Below, piece after piece: positions 9,836 through 22,962 of a stretch of 64,000 nucleotides of DNA (positions within the stretch are counted from its first letter, which is position 1; every line of letters begins with the position of its first letter). The position numbers and the translations under genes are program-made. The stretch is from positions 43,978 through 107,977 of the forward strand of contig NZ_VDFW01000023.1 of the NCBI RefSeq assembly GCF_006152065.1, written 5' to 3'. The notes below the pieces were generated by a model. That model searched no databases. It saw nothing but the letters and a program-made list of their open reading frames with translations, and was not told where the DNA came from. Source of the stretch: Amycolatopsis alkalitolerans (lineage in GTDB: Bacteria; Actinomycetota; Actinomycetes; Mycobacteriales; Pseudonocardiaceae).

Positions 9836-9912
9836 CGGTCTAGCTTGCTGCGACTAACTTTGAAGGACAATGGAGATTATTTTCAAGGAATCTTCAGCTA
9901 TTCTTCATAGTT

Positions 9913-10812
9913 GTGGAAATCGGCAGGTTACGGGTGCTGCGCGAGTTCGCGGACCGGGGCAGCGTGACTTCCGCCGCACGGGCCCTGCACTGCACTCCCT
10001 CGGCGGTTTCGCAGCAGTTGCGCGCGCTGCAGGCGGAGGTCGGACTCCAGCTCACCGAGCCCGCCGGCCGCGGGCTCCGGCTCACCGATGCCGGGCGCGC
10101 GCTGGTGGCCAGTGCCGATGAAGTGCTCGCGGCGCTGGACCGGGCCGAAGCCGAGTTGGACACGTACCGCAGCGAGCCGCGCGGCCGGGTGCGCGTGGCG
10201 ATCTTCCCGTCGGCGGCGCTCATGCTGCTGCCGGGCCTGCTGCACCGGCTCGCCGGGTTTCCCGCGCTGGACCTCGAGGTGCGTGACGTGGACATGACCC
10301 CGTCCGAGGTGCCCTCGCTGATCGCCGATTTCGACATCGTGGTGACCCACCGCGACGAGCAGGCCGATCCGTTCCCCACCGAGCGGTTGGAGGTCGTGCA
10401 CCTGCTGCGGGAACCGCTGGACGTCGCGCTCCCGCCGGGGCACCGGCTCGCGGGCCAGGATCGGGTCGAGCTCACCGAACTCGCCGGCGAACGCTGGATC
10501 GGCGTGAACGTGGGCTTCCCGGTGGACGACGTGCTGCGCTCGCTGGCCGTGCGCACCGGGGTCCGGCCGCGGCTCGTCCACCGCATCAACGATTTCCGCG
10601 TGATCGAGGCGCTGGTCTCCGCCGGGCACGGCATCGCGCTGCTGCCGCGCTACACGATGTCGCCGTCGATGCTCAGCCGCCCGCTCGCCGGCCTCCGCGC
10701 GGCACGGCATGTCGAAGCGGTGCTGCGCACCGGCACCGCCGGCCGGCCCGCGGTCATGGCGGTGCTCGAAGCCCTGCACGCGGAATCGGCCGCGCTGGTG
10801 GAGGTGGGTTGA
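9913..10812 (+). CDS. LysR-family transcriptional regulator
   Basis: A 299-residue LysR regulator: winged HTH at the N-terminus (LREFADRGSVTSAARALHCTPSAVSQQLRALQ split over residues 7-40) and a type-2 periplasmic-binding-like effector domain. It begins at GTG 9913. It diverges from the DMT exporter; the shared 77-bp gap is unusually AT-rich (ATTATTTTCAAGGAATCTTC) and probably holds both promoters and the regulator's sites, although no clean T-N11-A box could be fixed by eye. The effector is unknown, possibly the exporter's substrate. Confidence 0.88.
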   Translation: MEIGRLRVLREFADRGSVTSAARALHCTPSAVSQQLRALQAEVGLQLTEPAGRGLRLTDAGRALVASADEVLAALDRAEAELDTYRSEPRGRVRVAIFPSAALMLLPGLLHRLAGFPALDLEVRDVDMTPSEVPSLIADFDIVVTHRDEQADPFPTERLEVVHLLREPLDVALPPGHRLAGQDRVELTELAGERWIGVNVGFPVDDVLRSLAVRTGVRPRLVHRINDFRVIEALVSAGHGIALLPRYTMSPSMLSRPLAGLRAARHVEAVLRTGTAGRPAVMAVLEALHAESAALVEVG

Positions 10813-10832
10813 CGCGCCGGGCACCCGAGTGA

Positions 10833-10857
10833 CCCGGCCTCCGCGGCGGAGGCCGGG
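10833..10857. terminator. Bidirectional terminator hairpin between lysR-type gene and leuA
   Basis: Perfect 11-bp GC-rich stem (CCCGGCCTCCG / CGGAGGCCGGG) with a 3-nt loop, placed in the 53-bp gap between two convergent genes. There is no U-tract, as is common in actinobacteria. Confidence 0.75.
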
Positions 10858-10865
10858 CCGGGCAC

Positions 10866-12777
<1,912 letters not shown>

Positions 12778-12867
12778 GCCGTGTCGAGTTGATGATGGAA
12801 ATGGGGTGCGAAACCTATCCGTTACCGGTGAGTAGCAATCGATCGCCGGACGTGCCACACTTCCGGC

Positions 12868-13254
12868 ATGGCCGAGCACGCCGAGAGAAGTGACAGCGAC
12901 GTCGTCGACGACGACGAGCCTCGCCAGAGGCGTCGCCCCGACTTGGACTGGCGCCGCATCAAGGACACGAGCGTCGGGCTCGTCGCGGGCCTCGTGCGCT
13001 GGGCCGGTCTGGTCATCGCGGTCGTCCTCGTCCTGCATGTGATCTTCACGATCGGCTCCGCGAACCCGGACAACGGCATCGTGTCGTGGATCCGAGGCTG
13101 GGCGGACAGCCTGTCGATCGGCTTCAAGGACCTGTTCGAGCCGTCCGACGGGAAGCTGCGGGTGCTGGTCAACTACGGCATCGCGGCCCTGTTCTGGCTG
13201 ATCGTCTCGTCGATCGCGGCGCGCCTGATCCGCCGCATCGGCGGCGCCTCCTAG
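12868..13254 (+). CDS. Small membrane protein of unknown function
   Basis: 128 residues: an acidic, charged N-terminus (to about 35), a first membrane helix (GLVAGLVRWAGLVIAVVLVLHVIF), a soluble stretch (WIRGWADSLSIGFKDLFEPSDGKLRV) and a second helix (LVNYGIAALFWLIVSSIAARLI) ending in a basic tail. This two-helix layout resembles small actinobacterial membrane proteins without assigned roles. ATG 12868 is used. It diverges from the leu leader by about 100 bp and converges with the sigma-factor gene, overlapping it by 4 bp. I do not recognise a function. Confidence 0.75.
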   Translation: MAEHAERSDSDVVDDDEPRQRRRPDLDWRRIKDTSVGLVAGLVRWAGLVIAVVLVLHVIFTIGSANPDNGIVSWIRGWADSLSIGFKDLFEPSDGKLRVLVNYGIAALFWLIVSSIAARLIRRIGGAS

Positions 13255-14069
13255 AGCAGGCTGATCGAGAGCTCGCGGATCCGGCTGCGGCCGGCGATCA
13301 CCTCGTACTCGGTGATCTGGTCGCCGGAGATGGTGAACAACAGGGCGATCGTGACGCGCCCGTGCGGGGCGACGACGGCGCCCGGCCGCCCGTTGATCAG
13401 TGCGGGTTCAGCGTACCGCGCGCGCTCCCGCGAGAGCAGCTTCGCCTCCTCGGCCACGTTCCGCGCGCCTCGAAGTTCCGCCGCGGGATGGGGGCGGCGG
13501 CGAACGACGTCCGGTGCGAGCACCGACAGCAGTCCTGGCACGTCGCCGTCGCGGACGGCCTCGAGAAACGTGGAGATCACGCGGCGATGCCTTGCCAGGT
13601 CGGCGGAAGGCGTCGCGCCGCGGACCTTGCGCCGGGCCCGCCCGGCGAGCTTCTTCGTCGCCTCCGGCGACCGGTCGAGGACCGGCGCGATCTCGGCGAA
13701 GGGCACGGCGAGCACGTCGTGCAGCACGAACGCGATCCGTTCGGCCGGCGCCAGCGTCTCCAGCACCACCAGCAGGGCGCGGCCGACCGCGTCCGCGAGC
13801 ACCGCTTCGTGCTCGGGATCGGCGCCGGACGCGGGCACGTCTTCGAGCGGCTCTTCGCGCCGAGAACCCCGTGCGCGCAACATGTCCAGGCAGATCCGGG
13901 CGACCACGGTGGTCAGCCAGCCGCCGAGGTTCCCGACCTCGCCGGTGTCCGCGCGGTGGTAGCGCAGCCAGGTCTCCTGCACCGCGTCGTCCGCTTCGGA
14001 CAGCGAACCGAGCATCCGGTACGCGACCCCGCGCAGCCGCTTGCGGTGCGCCTCGAACTCGTCAGCCAT
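13251..14069 (-). CDS. ECF sigma factor with SnoaL-like C-terminal domain (SigJ/ECF41-like)
   Basis: A 272-residue extracytoplasmic-function sigma factor: region 2 (YRMLGSLSEADDAVQETWLRYHR), region 4 (AERIAFVLHDVLAVPFAEIAPVLDRSPEATKKLAGRARRK split across two helices) and a C-terminal SnoaL-like extension that in SigJ/ECF41 relatives modulates activity in place of a separate anti-sigma factor. The start at 14069 is chosen over 14099 because GGAGGGGA sits just before it. The WLPEP and DGGG motifs of classic ECF41 are not evident, so the subgroup is uncertain. The next gene diverges and encodes a flavoprotein, a typical partner type for this class. Confidence 0.86.
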   Translation of the reverse strand: MADEFEAHRKRLRGVAYRMLGSLSEADDAVQETWLRYHRADTGEVGNLGGWLTTVVARICLDMLRARGSRREEPLEDVPASGADPEHEAVLADAVGRALLVVLETLAPAERIAFVLHDVLAVPFAEIAPVLDRSPEATKKLAGRARRKVRGATPSADLARHRRVISTFLEAVRDGDVPGLLSVLAPDVVRRRPHPAAELRGARNVAEEAKLLSRERARYAEPALINGRPGAVVAPHGRVTIALLFTISGDQITEYEVIAGRSRIRELSISLL

Positions 14070-14136
14070 GTGTCCCCTCCGCGCTTTCCTGTCCGTCATG
14101 GGGTTGACGGATCGGACCCGGATGAAGGGACATGAG

Positions 14137-14628
14137 ATGAGCGTGTTGCGGGTGGACTCGAGTATTCGCTACGAGGGGTCGGTCAGCCGCGAGCTGACCG
14201 CGAAGTTCGCGGGCGACGACGCCGTGCATCGCGATCTCACGGCGATGCACGAGTTGAACGAAGCCTGGCGGCGGGCGGCGCTGGGCGAACCCGGCCCGCT
14301 CGTGCGGGAACTCGCCGACGAGGTCGCGGCCGCCGACGCGATCGTCATCGGCGCGCCGGTCTACGACTTCGGTATCTCCGCCGCGCTGAAGTCGTGGCTC
14401 AACCTGCTGATCGTCGACCCGCGGTTCAACCCCCGAAGCACGTGGGGCACGGCGCTGGCGAGCGTACCGGTGACGCTTGTGGTGGTCAGCGGCTGGCGCT
14501 ACGGGCCGGGCAGCCCGGTCGAAGGCTGGAATCACGCCATTCCTTACCTGCGGCGGATCTTCGAGGATCTGTTCGGCGCCGACGTCACACTCGAGGTCGT
14601 CGAGGGCACCGTTCAGAACGCGGCCTGA
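14137..14628 (+). CDS. Flavodoxin-fold NAD(P)H-dependent oxidoreductase (AzoR-like)
   Basis: 163 residues with the flavodoxin-like fold of FMN-dependent NADH:quinone/azo reductases: an N-terminal strand with SS (RVDSSIR), ADAIVIGAPVYDFGISAALKSWLN around the flavin phosphate-binding loop, and ELVVVSGWRYG-like strands later. It is shorter than classical AzoR (about 200). ATG 14137 follows AAGGGA. It diverges from the sigma-factor gene by 67 bp and is a probable target of it. Substrate unknown. Confidence 0.8.
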   Translation: MSVLRVDSSIRYEGSVSRELTAKFAGDDAVHRDLTAMHELNEAWRRAALGEPGPLVRELADEVAAADAIVIGAPVYDFGISAALKSWLNLLIVDPRFNPRSTWGTALASVPVTLVVVSGWRYGPGSPVEGWNHAIPYLRRIFEDLFGADVTLEVVEGTVQNAA

Positions 14629-15203
14629 CCCCACGTGCCGGTGTAGGCGAACTCGCCGAGCGGGAGGCGGCGCCGGGGCATGCGTTCGCGCTCGACGGCG
14701 CGCTCCTCCCCGAGCACCTCGGGCGTGCCCTGCGTGCCGACGGCGATCGCCACCCGCGGCGTCGCTTCCTCCGGTACCGCGAACTCACGCCGCACGGCGT
14801 CCGCGTCGAAACCCGCCATCTGGTGCGCGACCAGCCCGTCGGCGACGGCCTGCAGCACCAGGTTCTGCCCGGCGAGACCGAGCCCGTACTCGGCGTACGG
14901 GATCTCGCCCTTTTCGTTGCGCGTCACCATGATCGCGACCAGCAGCGCGCCTGCCCGGTGCGCCCAGGACTGATTGCGCGGCGTGAGCGTGCCGAGAATG
15001 CGGTCGAACGTGTCGTCCCCGCGGCGGCCGACGAGGTACCGCGCCGGCTGGGTGTTGCCGAACGACGGTGCCCATCGCGCGGCTTCCAGCAGTGCGCGGA
15101 GCTGGTCCCAGGTGATCTCCGCGGTGTCGTCGAGCGCACGCGGACTCCACCGCTGCGCGATCAGGTCCGCGAGTGGCGCGCTGCTGTCCGCTGGTTTCCG
15201 CAT
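14613..15203 (-). CDS. Nitroreductase family protein
   Basis: A nitroreductase-fold FMN enzyme of about 196 residues. LIAQRWSPRALDDTAEITWDQLRALLEAARWAPSFGNTQPARYLV is the standard N-terminal pattern (seen in pieces: RWSPRA, AARWAPSFGNTQP), and YGLGLAGQNLVLQAVADGLVAHQMAGFD is the central dimer helix. It lacks the longer excursion helices of larger family members. Start 15203 is one of several possible (15221 and 15242 are in frame). It overlaps the flavoprotein gene by 16 bp at the 3' ends. Confidence 0.85.
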   Translation of the reverse strand: MRKPADSSAPLADLIAQRWSPRALDDTAEITWDQLRALLEAARWAPSFGNTQPARYLVGRRGDDTFDRILGTLTPRNQSWAHRAGALLVAIMVTRNEKGEIPYAEYGLGLAGQNLVLQAVADGLVAHQMAGFDADAVRREFAVPEEATPRVAIAVGTQGTPEVLGEERAVERERMPRRRLPLGEFAYTGTWGQAAF

Positions 15204-15226
15204 GGCCGCTGATGCTTCCACACCGC

Positions 15227-15430
15227 TCACCGGCGCGCGCACCGGTCGCAGACGGGTTCGGGGTGCCAGGCGTCCGCCTGCTCGCGCAGCTCACGCCGGA
15301 TGCGCCGGCGCGTCTTCGGCAGACCCGACTCGTCGTCACGGTCGGTACCGAACACGCGCATCTCGGTCCGGCGCTCTCCGCACACCGGGCACACCACGCG
15401 CCGGAACACCCGGCGGGTCGCGACATCCAT
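15227..15430 (-). CDS. Small zinc-ribbon-like protein
   Basis: A 67-residue protein starting at ATG 15430, which has a strong RBS (GGGGAGGG) directly before it. It contains two CxxC knuckles, CPVCGERR near residue 14 and CDRCARR at the C-terminus, separated by a basic helical stretch rich in Arg. That spacing suggests a zinc ribbon that could bind nucleic acid or a partner protein. It lies 23 bp upstream of the nitroreductase gene in the same direction. No specific function recognised. Confidence 0.7.
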   Translation of the reverse strand: MDVATRRVFRRVVCPVCGERRTEMRVFGTDRDDESGLPKTRRRIRRELREQADAWHPEPVCDRCARR

Positions 15431-15659
15431 ACACCCTCCCCGGTAACGATTGTATGGCGAGCACAATCACACCGAATGCGTGATTGCCGCGGTAACCCGT
15501 CGCGGGAAAACCGCCCGTTCAGGTGTCGGTGCACGGGAAACCTTCTCCCGTATTTGACTACCGACCGTGACCAGAGTGGCCGGGGCCACACAACCGGGTG
15601 GCCGGGAGCGCGAGCACCGGTAGGCTTCACAAAAAGCGCACTTAGGAGGTCCGGTAACA

Positions 15660-17959
<2,300 letters not shown>

Positions 17960-18057
17960 CTTTTCACTCTTTCGTGCAGCGGCATGCTCCCGAAGATCGT
18001 CTACCCCCGCTTTTAGTGTGGGCGCAGTCTTTCAGCAGGTGAGTCGGGGAGCTGTCG

Positions 18058-20403
18058 GTGAGGCACGTGTTCGTCGCCGTGGTGGCGCTGCTCATGGTGA
18101 GCGTGCTGCCCATGCCCGCGACGGCCGACACCACCGACGGTCCGCTGACCGTGCATGTCGTACGCCCGGACCAGAACGGCGCCGGTGTGCCCGGGATCCT
18201 CGTCGTCGCCACCGATCCGTCCGGGGCGAGCGCGAGCGGCACCACCGGTCCGGACGGCACGGTGGTCATCCCGACGACCGCGCTTTCCGGTGGCCGGTAC
18301 CGGGTCGACGCGTCGATTCCCCCGACGATGAGCGGTGTGGAGCCGGCCCCGGAGGCGCCCGGCCTGTCCGGGCTGACCGAGTTCGCCGACGTCTCCGGCG
18401 GCAAGGCGGCGAACGTCACGATGGCGGTCGGCGGCGGCTCCGGCGATGTGCAACTGGGCGACCGCGCGTGGTTCGACACCGACGGCGATGGCGTGCAGGA
18501 CGGCGACGAGCCACCGCTGCCCGGCGTCCACGTGCTGCTGCTGCCCTGTGACGGCAACGGCCCGCCGCTCGCGGACAAGACGACCGACGCGAACGGGCGC
18601 TACCTGTTCGGCCCTGGCGACGGTCTGCGGCCGAACACCTGCTACACGGTCAAGTTCGACTATTCGCAGGTGAACACCGCCGGCCTGCCGGGCGCGCCGC
18701 CGGTCGACGGTCTCAAGTGGACGGCCCCGTTCGCCGGTGTCTCGCCGGGCGCCGACTCCAATGTGGATCCGGCGACGGGGACGGTCAGGGTGACCGTCGG
18801 GCCGCCCGGCTGGGTCGACGACACGGTGGACGCCGGCGTGGTCGGCGGGCTCAACGAGGTCGGTGACCGGGTCTGGGCGGATGTCAACCGCAACGGGTTG
18901 CAGGATCCCGGCGAGCCGGGGGTGGCCGGGGTGCCGGTCGCGCTGCAGCATGCCGACGGCTCGCCCGTCGCCACGACAACCACCGGCCCGCACGGTCAGT
19001 ACACGTTCTCCCACCTGCCGGACGGCAGCTACAAGGTCTGTTTCGACGTGACGAAGCTGCCCGTGCAGTACGCCGACTACCAGCTGACCAAGCCACGGGC
19101 GGGCAACCCCGGCCAGGATTCGGCGCCCGACCCCGGCTCCGGCTGCACGGCACCGGTCGAGTTGAAGGCGGGTCACACGCAGGACGGCACGTTCGATGCC
19201 GGTCTGGCGCCGCCGGTGAACCGCATCGCCGCGCGGGTCTGGTCGGATCTGAACGCCGACGGCGTGCCGGATCCGAACGAGCCGGGAATCGCGGGCGTCC
19301 CGGTGAAACTGCGCGGCGACGACGGCAACCAGTTGGCGCTGACCACGACCGGTCCGGACGGTTCCTACTCCTTCGACGACGTGCCCAACGGCTCGTACCA
19401 GGTGTGTTTCGACCTGGGGAACCTGCCGCCCGCGGTCGCCGACTTCACGCCGGCCAAGTACGTCAACGCCTCCGCCGCGAACCCGGCGACGGGCTGTACC
19501 CGCACGGTGACCGTCGGACTCGGCAAGCGGGAGGACACGTCGCTGAGCACCGGGCTGGCCGCCCCGCCCAACAAGATCGGTGGCCGGACGTGGTTCGACA
19601 GCAACCGCAACGGTTTGCAGGATCCGGTGGAGGGCGGTATCGCGGGGGTGCCGGTCAGGCTGGCCAAGGCCGGCGGCGGTGACGTGGCGACCACGACGAC
19701 CGGGCCGGACGGGGTGTATTCGTTCGAGGGTGTGCCCGACGGCGCGTACCAGGTCTGTTTCGACCCGCAGCGGTTCCCGGCCGCCTACGCCGGTGGCCAG
19801 TGGTCCAAGCCGCATGCCGGTGACGTGACGAAGGATTCCGATGTCGGTCTCGGCACCTCGTGCACGCAGACGGTGACGGTCGGCGTCGGGCATCGCGACG
19901 AGTCCGACTTGGACGCCGGTGTGGTCGCGGCGCGCAACCGGGTGGGCGACCTCGTCTGGTTCGACCGCAACGGCAACGGCGCGCCGGACCCGGGCGAGCC
20001 CGGCGCGGCCGGCCTCACGGTCACGATGAAGGACGCCGCCGGCCACGTCGTCGCCACCACGCGGACCGGCCAGGACGGCGGTTACCTGCTCGACGATCTG
20101 CCGGACGGTTCGTACCAGGTGTGCGTCGATCTCGCGCACCTGCCGCCGGAGTTCGCGAATTTCCGCGTACCGGGTACGGACAACGGGTGCACGGCTCCGC
20201 TGCAGGTCGGGCCGAAACCGCGCGAGGACCTGACGGTGAAGATCGGCCTGGTCCCGCCGTCCACGGCGGTCGCGCCCGCCGCGGAGAGGTCCACCACCGG
20301 TGGCGGCGGGGGCTTCCCCGTCGGCTGGGCCGTCTTCACGGCCGTGATCGTGGTGGCCGGTGTGGCGTTCACCTTCCGCTGGTGGAAGACCGTCGACCAG
20401 TAG
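18058..20403 (+). CDS. Secreted, membrane-anchored SdrD-B-like repeat protein
   Basis: 781 residues exposed outside the cell. A signal peptide (to about 24, ending PATAD) is followed by an N-terminal immunoglobulin-like domain and five SdrD B-like repeats starting near residues 128, 265, 387, 504 and 626, each about 120 long with the pattern VGDRVWxDxNxNGxQDPGEPG, then TTTGPDGxYxF and GSYxVCFD. These Cna-B/SdrD-B folds bind calcium and stiffen surface stalks. A Gly-rich linker leads to one C-terminal helix (GWAVFTAVIVVAGVAFTF) and a short basic tail. There is no LPXTG motif, so it is membrane-held, not sortase-linked. Role unknown, probably adhesion or envelope. Confidence 0.88.
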   Translation: MRHVFVAVVALLMVSVLPMPATADTTDGPLTVHVVRPDQNGAGVPGILVVATDPSGASASGTTGPDGTVVIPTTALSGGRYRVDASIPPTMSGVEPAPEAPGLSGLTEFADVSGGKAANVTMAVGGGSGDVQLGDRAWFDTDGDGVQDGDEPPLPGVHVLLLPCDGNGPPLADKTTDANGRYLFGPGDGLRPNTCYTVKFDYSQVNTAGLPGAPPVDGLKWTAPFAGVSPGADSNVDPATGTVRVTVGPPGWVDDTVDAGVVGGLNEVGDRVWADVNRNGLQDPGEPGVAGVPVALQHADGSPVATTTTGPHGQYTFSHLPDGSYKVCFDVTKLPVQYADYQLTKPRAGNPGQDSAPDPGSGCTAPVELKAGHTQDGTFDAGLAPPVNRIAARVWSDLNADGVPDPNEPGIAGVPVKLRGDDGNQLALTTTGPDGSYSFDDVPNGSYQVCFDLGNLPPAVADFTPAKYVNASAANPATGCTRTVTVGLGKREDTSLSTGLAAPPNKIGGRTWFDSNRNGLQDPVEGGIAGVPVRLAKAGGGDVATTTTGPDGVYSFEGVPDGAYQVCFDPQRFPAAYAGGQWSKPHAGDVTKDSDVGLGTSCTQTVTVGVGHRDESDLDAGVVAARNRVGDLVWFDRNGNGAPDPGEPGAAGLTVTMKDAAGHVVATTRTGQDGGYLLDDLPDGSYQVCVDLAHLPPEFANFRVPGTDNGCTAPLQVGPKPREDLTVKIGLVPPSTAVAPAAERSTTGGGGGFPVGWAVFTAVIVVAGVAFTFRWWKTVDQ

Positions 20404-20431
20404 CCGGCCGGCAACCCGGTAGCTTGACCGC

Positions 20432-20785
20432 ATGAAGATCGTGCATGTGCTCGCCGCAGCCGTGGTCGCGCTCTCGCTGACCGCCTGCGATCAGGTCGGT
20501 TCGGCATCGGACAAGGCGAGCGCGTGCGGGGAGGCGCTGGGCCTGGCCAACCTGAACCCGAACCTCGACCCCGCGCAACTGGCCGCGCAGGCGACGGACA
20601 AGGCCAACCGGCTGCGCGAACTGGCGAACAAGGTCTCGGACTCCGATCTCAAGCAGAACCTGCTCACGATCGCCGACTCCTACGTGTCGCTCGAGCAGCG
20701 GAAGGCCGGCGGCCTGAGCAACCTGAACGACTGGGTGCAGCGGAACGCCGACAATGTCGGGAAGTTGAAGGCCGCCTGCCTCTAG
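20432..20785 (+). CDS. Small lipoprotein of unknown function
   Basis: 117 residues with a lipoprotein signal (VVALSLTAC, lipid-modified Cys about 19) and a helical mature part rich in Ala, Leu, Asn and Lys (ATDKANRLRELANKVSDSDL, LGNLN-like turns). It lies 28 bp after the SdrD-B repeat gene in the same direction and is probably co-transcribed. I do not recognise a family beyond actinobacterial lipoproteins of this size. Confidence 0.75.
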   Translation: MKIVHVLAAAVVALSLTACDQVGSASDKASACGEALGLANLNPNLDPAQLAAQATDKANRLRELANKVSDSDLKQNLLTIADSYVSLEQRKAGGLSNLNDWVQRNADNVGKLKAACL

Positions 20786-21327
20786 GCGCTCCGCCCGGCC
20801 TCACCCACCACGAGCCGCAGGCCCCGACCAGCCTCGTCGCGGTCGAGGACCCGAGTGGTCGTCCAGCCGCGCGGGCCCGAACGGAGGGCGGCGCGCAGGC
20901 GCGGCAGCCTCCGGACGTGCCGCTGAAACGACTCGCACCGCAGTACCCTGCCGCGGGCTCGCTGCCCGATGACGGCTTCCGCCGGACTGCACTCCACCCA
21001 GACGAAATGCCTGCGCCGCCCGGAAAACCGGCCGAGCAACATCAGCCAGGTACGCGTCGCGGCCCCGGTCGCCGGGTCGTGCACCACGACCGGACCCGCC
21101 CTCGAAAAGGCGCTGGCCGTCACCCGCAACCGGTGCAGCACGTGCACCACGGGCCGGTACCGCGCGTACGGTGTGCCCGCCGGAACGCAGGCCGACACCC
21201 GGTCGCGCAAGTCGTCGGAGTCCAGCACGGTGACCGGCGCGTCGGACTCGGTCCGCCGTAGCAGGGTGCTCTTGCCCGAGCCCGGCAGGCCGGCGATCAC
21301 GACCAGGGACCGGGGCTCGACAGCCAT
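20782..21327 (-). CDS. P-loop ATP-binding protein (AAA_33-like kinase)
   Basis: A 181-residue P-loop protein: SLVVIAGLPGSGKSTLLRR near the N-terminus contains Walker A GLPGSGKS, TVLDSDDLRDRV follows as the acidic strand, and VVVHDPATGAATR and RHFVWVECSPAEA fit the kinase-like AAA_33/zeta-toxin-like group. ATG 21327 is used (an ATG three codons upstream is possible). It overlaps the lipoprotein gene by 4 bp at the 3' ends. Substrate unknown. Confidence 0.72.
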   Translation of the reverse strand: MAVEPRSLVVIAGLPGSGKSTLLRRTESDAPVTVLDSDDLRDRVSACVPAGTPYARYRPVVHVLHRLRVTASAFSRAGPVVVHDPATGAATRTWLMLLGRFSGRRRHFVWVECSPAEAVIGQRARGRVLRCESFQRHVRRLPRLRAALRSGPRGWTTTRVLDRDEAGRGLRLVVGEAGRSA

Positions 21328-21430
21328 CCACAGCATGTCCGGACAACGGATGATCTGCCTGGTCGCGTTCCGTGCATATCACGCGAATCAGACATGCGCA
21401 GGTCGCCAGGTCTGGCGTGCGGGAAAAAGT

Positions 21431-21460
21431 GAGAGTAGCTTTCAAAAGAAAGTTACTCTC
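21431..21460. promoter_or_regulatory. Operator palindrome for the downstream TetR regulator
   Basis: GAGAGTAGCTTTC and GAAAGTTACTCTC form a 13-bp inverted repeat with one mismatch around AAAA. A further half-site GAAAGTA follows at 21461-21467. It ends 14 bp before the MFS start, where a bound repressor would block transcription. The AT content is strikingly higher than in the flanks. The regulator gene lies at the end of the same operon. Confidence 0.85.
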
Positions 21461-21474
21461 GAAAGTAGGCGGAG

Positions 21475-22962
21475 ATGAACGCTTCCGACCCGCGCCGGTG
21501 GTGGGCGCTCGGCGCGCTCGCGGTGGCGCTGCTGGCCTTCGGGCTCGACGTCACGGTCCTGTCGGTCGCGCTGCCGACGCTCGCGGTTGACCTGCATGCG
21601 TCCACCAGCCAGCTGCAATGGTTCTCGAACGCCTACACCCTGGTCCTCGCCGCGGGCCTGCTCCCGGCCGGCCTGCTCGGCGACCGGTTCGGCCCGAAGC
21701 GGCTGCTGCTCGGCGCGCTGGCACTGTTCGGCCTCGCCTCGGTCGCCTGCGCGTACTCGGGCTCCGCCGCGCTCCTCATCGCGTCCCGCGCGCTGCTGGG
21801 GGTCGGCGGCGCGTTCCTGGTGCCGATGTCGGTGTCCGTGCTGTCGGTGCTGTTCCCGGGCAAGGACCGCGCCCGCGCGATCGCGGTCTGGGCGGCGGCG
21901 ATGGCGCTCGGCATCCCCCTGGGACCGGTCGTCGGCGGCTGGCTGCTGGACAACTTCTGGTGGGGCTCGGCCTTCCTGGTCAACGTGCCGTTCATCGTCG
22001 TGGGCATGGCACTGCTGGCGCGGCTGCTGCCCGACATCCCGGGAAACCCGCGGCAGCGCATCGACTTCCCGGGCATCGTGCTGTCCAGCCTTGGGCTCGT
22101 GGCACTCACCTACGGTCTCGTCGAGGCGGGCGACCGCGGCTGGGGTTCGGGGCGGTCGCTGGTCCCGATCTTCGCCGGTGTGGTGCTGCTGGCCGCGTTC
22201 GCCGGCAGGCTCGGCCGGGCCCGTGACCCGCTCGTGGACCCAAAGTTGTTCGCCTCCAACGGTTTCCGCTGGGGTGCGGTGCTCGCGACCCTGGCGTCCT
22301 TCGCGCTGATGGGCGCGATGTTCGTGCTGCCGCAGTACTTCCAGGCGGTGTTCGGGACCGACGCGCTCGGCACCGGGCTGCGCCTGCTGCCGGTGGTCGG
22401 CGGGTTGCTCGCCGGGGTGCAGATCGCGGACCGGATCCGCCCGCGGCTCGGGGCGAAGGTCGTGGTCGGGTTCGGGTTCGTGCTGCTCGCCGTCGGACTC
22501 GGCGTCGGGGCCGGTACCGGCGTCGGGACCGGGTACGGGTTCGTCGCGGTGTGGGTCTCACTGGTCGGGCTGGGGCTCGGCTTCTCGCTGCCCCCGGCGA
22601 TGGACATCGCGCTGGGCGCGCTGAGCCCGGCCCGCAGCGGGGTGGGTTCCGGGCTGCTCCAGGCGCTGCGCCAGGTCGGCGGCACGCTCGGCGTCGCGAT
22701 CCTCGGCACCGTCCTCAATGCCGGTTACCGCGGCGCCCTGCCTGCCGGAACCCCGGACGCGGCAAGGGAAAGCGCCGCGGCCGGGGTGCGCGTGCCGGGG
22801 CTGGCGGAGGCGGCGCAGCGCGCCTTCGTACACGGTATGAGCGGAACGCTCTGGGTCTGCATGGCGTTCAGCGTGCTCGGGGCGGCGCTCACCGTCGCGT
22901 TCCTGCCGCGAGCCGCCGAGGATGTCGAGGCAGAATCGGGGCATGAGTTCGTCGCCGGGTGA
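21475..22962 (+). CDS. MFS drug exporter, DHA2 (14-TMS, EmrB/QacA) family
   Basis: 495 residues with the features of proton-driven multidrug exporters: first helix with LDVTVLSVALPTLAVDLHAS (motif D1), WFSNAYTLVLAAGLLPAGLLGDRFGPKR (motif A), and PLGPVVGGWLL (motif C). About 14 membrane helices are visible. ATG 21475 follows AGGCGGAG. A TetR gene overlaps its 3' end by 20 bp and a 30-bp operator sits just upstream, so expression is expected when the regulator binds its drug-like ligand. Substrates cannot be predicted. Confidence 0.92.
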   Translation: MNASDPRRWWALGALAVALLAFGLDVTVLSVALPTLAVDLHASTSQLQWFSNAYTLVLAAGLLPAGLLGDRFGPKRLLLGALALFGLASVACAYSGSAALLIASRALLGVGGAFLVPMSVSVLSVLFPGKDRARAIAVWAAAMALGIPLGPVVGGWLLDNFWWGSAFLVNVPFIVVGMALLARLLPDIPGNPRQRIDFPGIVLSSLGLVALTYGLVEAGDRGWGSGRSLVPIFAGVVLLAAFAGRLGRARDPLVDPKLFASNGFRWGAVLATLASFALMGAMFVLPQYFQAVFGTDALGTGLRLLPVVGGLLAGVQIADRIRPRLGAKVVVGFGFVLLAVGLGVGAGTGVGTGYGFVAVWVSLVGLGLGFSLPPAMDIALGALSPARSGVGSGLLQALRQVGGTLGVAILGTVLNAGYRGALPAGTPDAARESAAAGVRVPGLAEAAQRAFVHGMSGTLWVCMAFSVLGAALTVAFLPRAAEDVEAESGHEFVAG

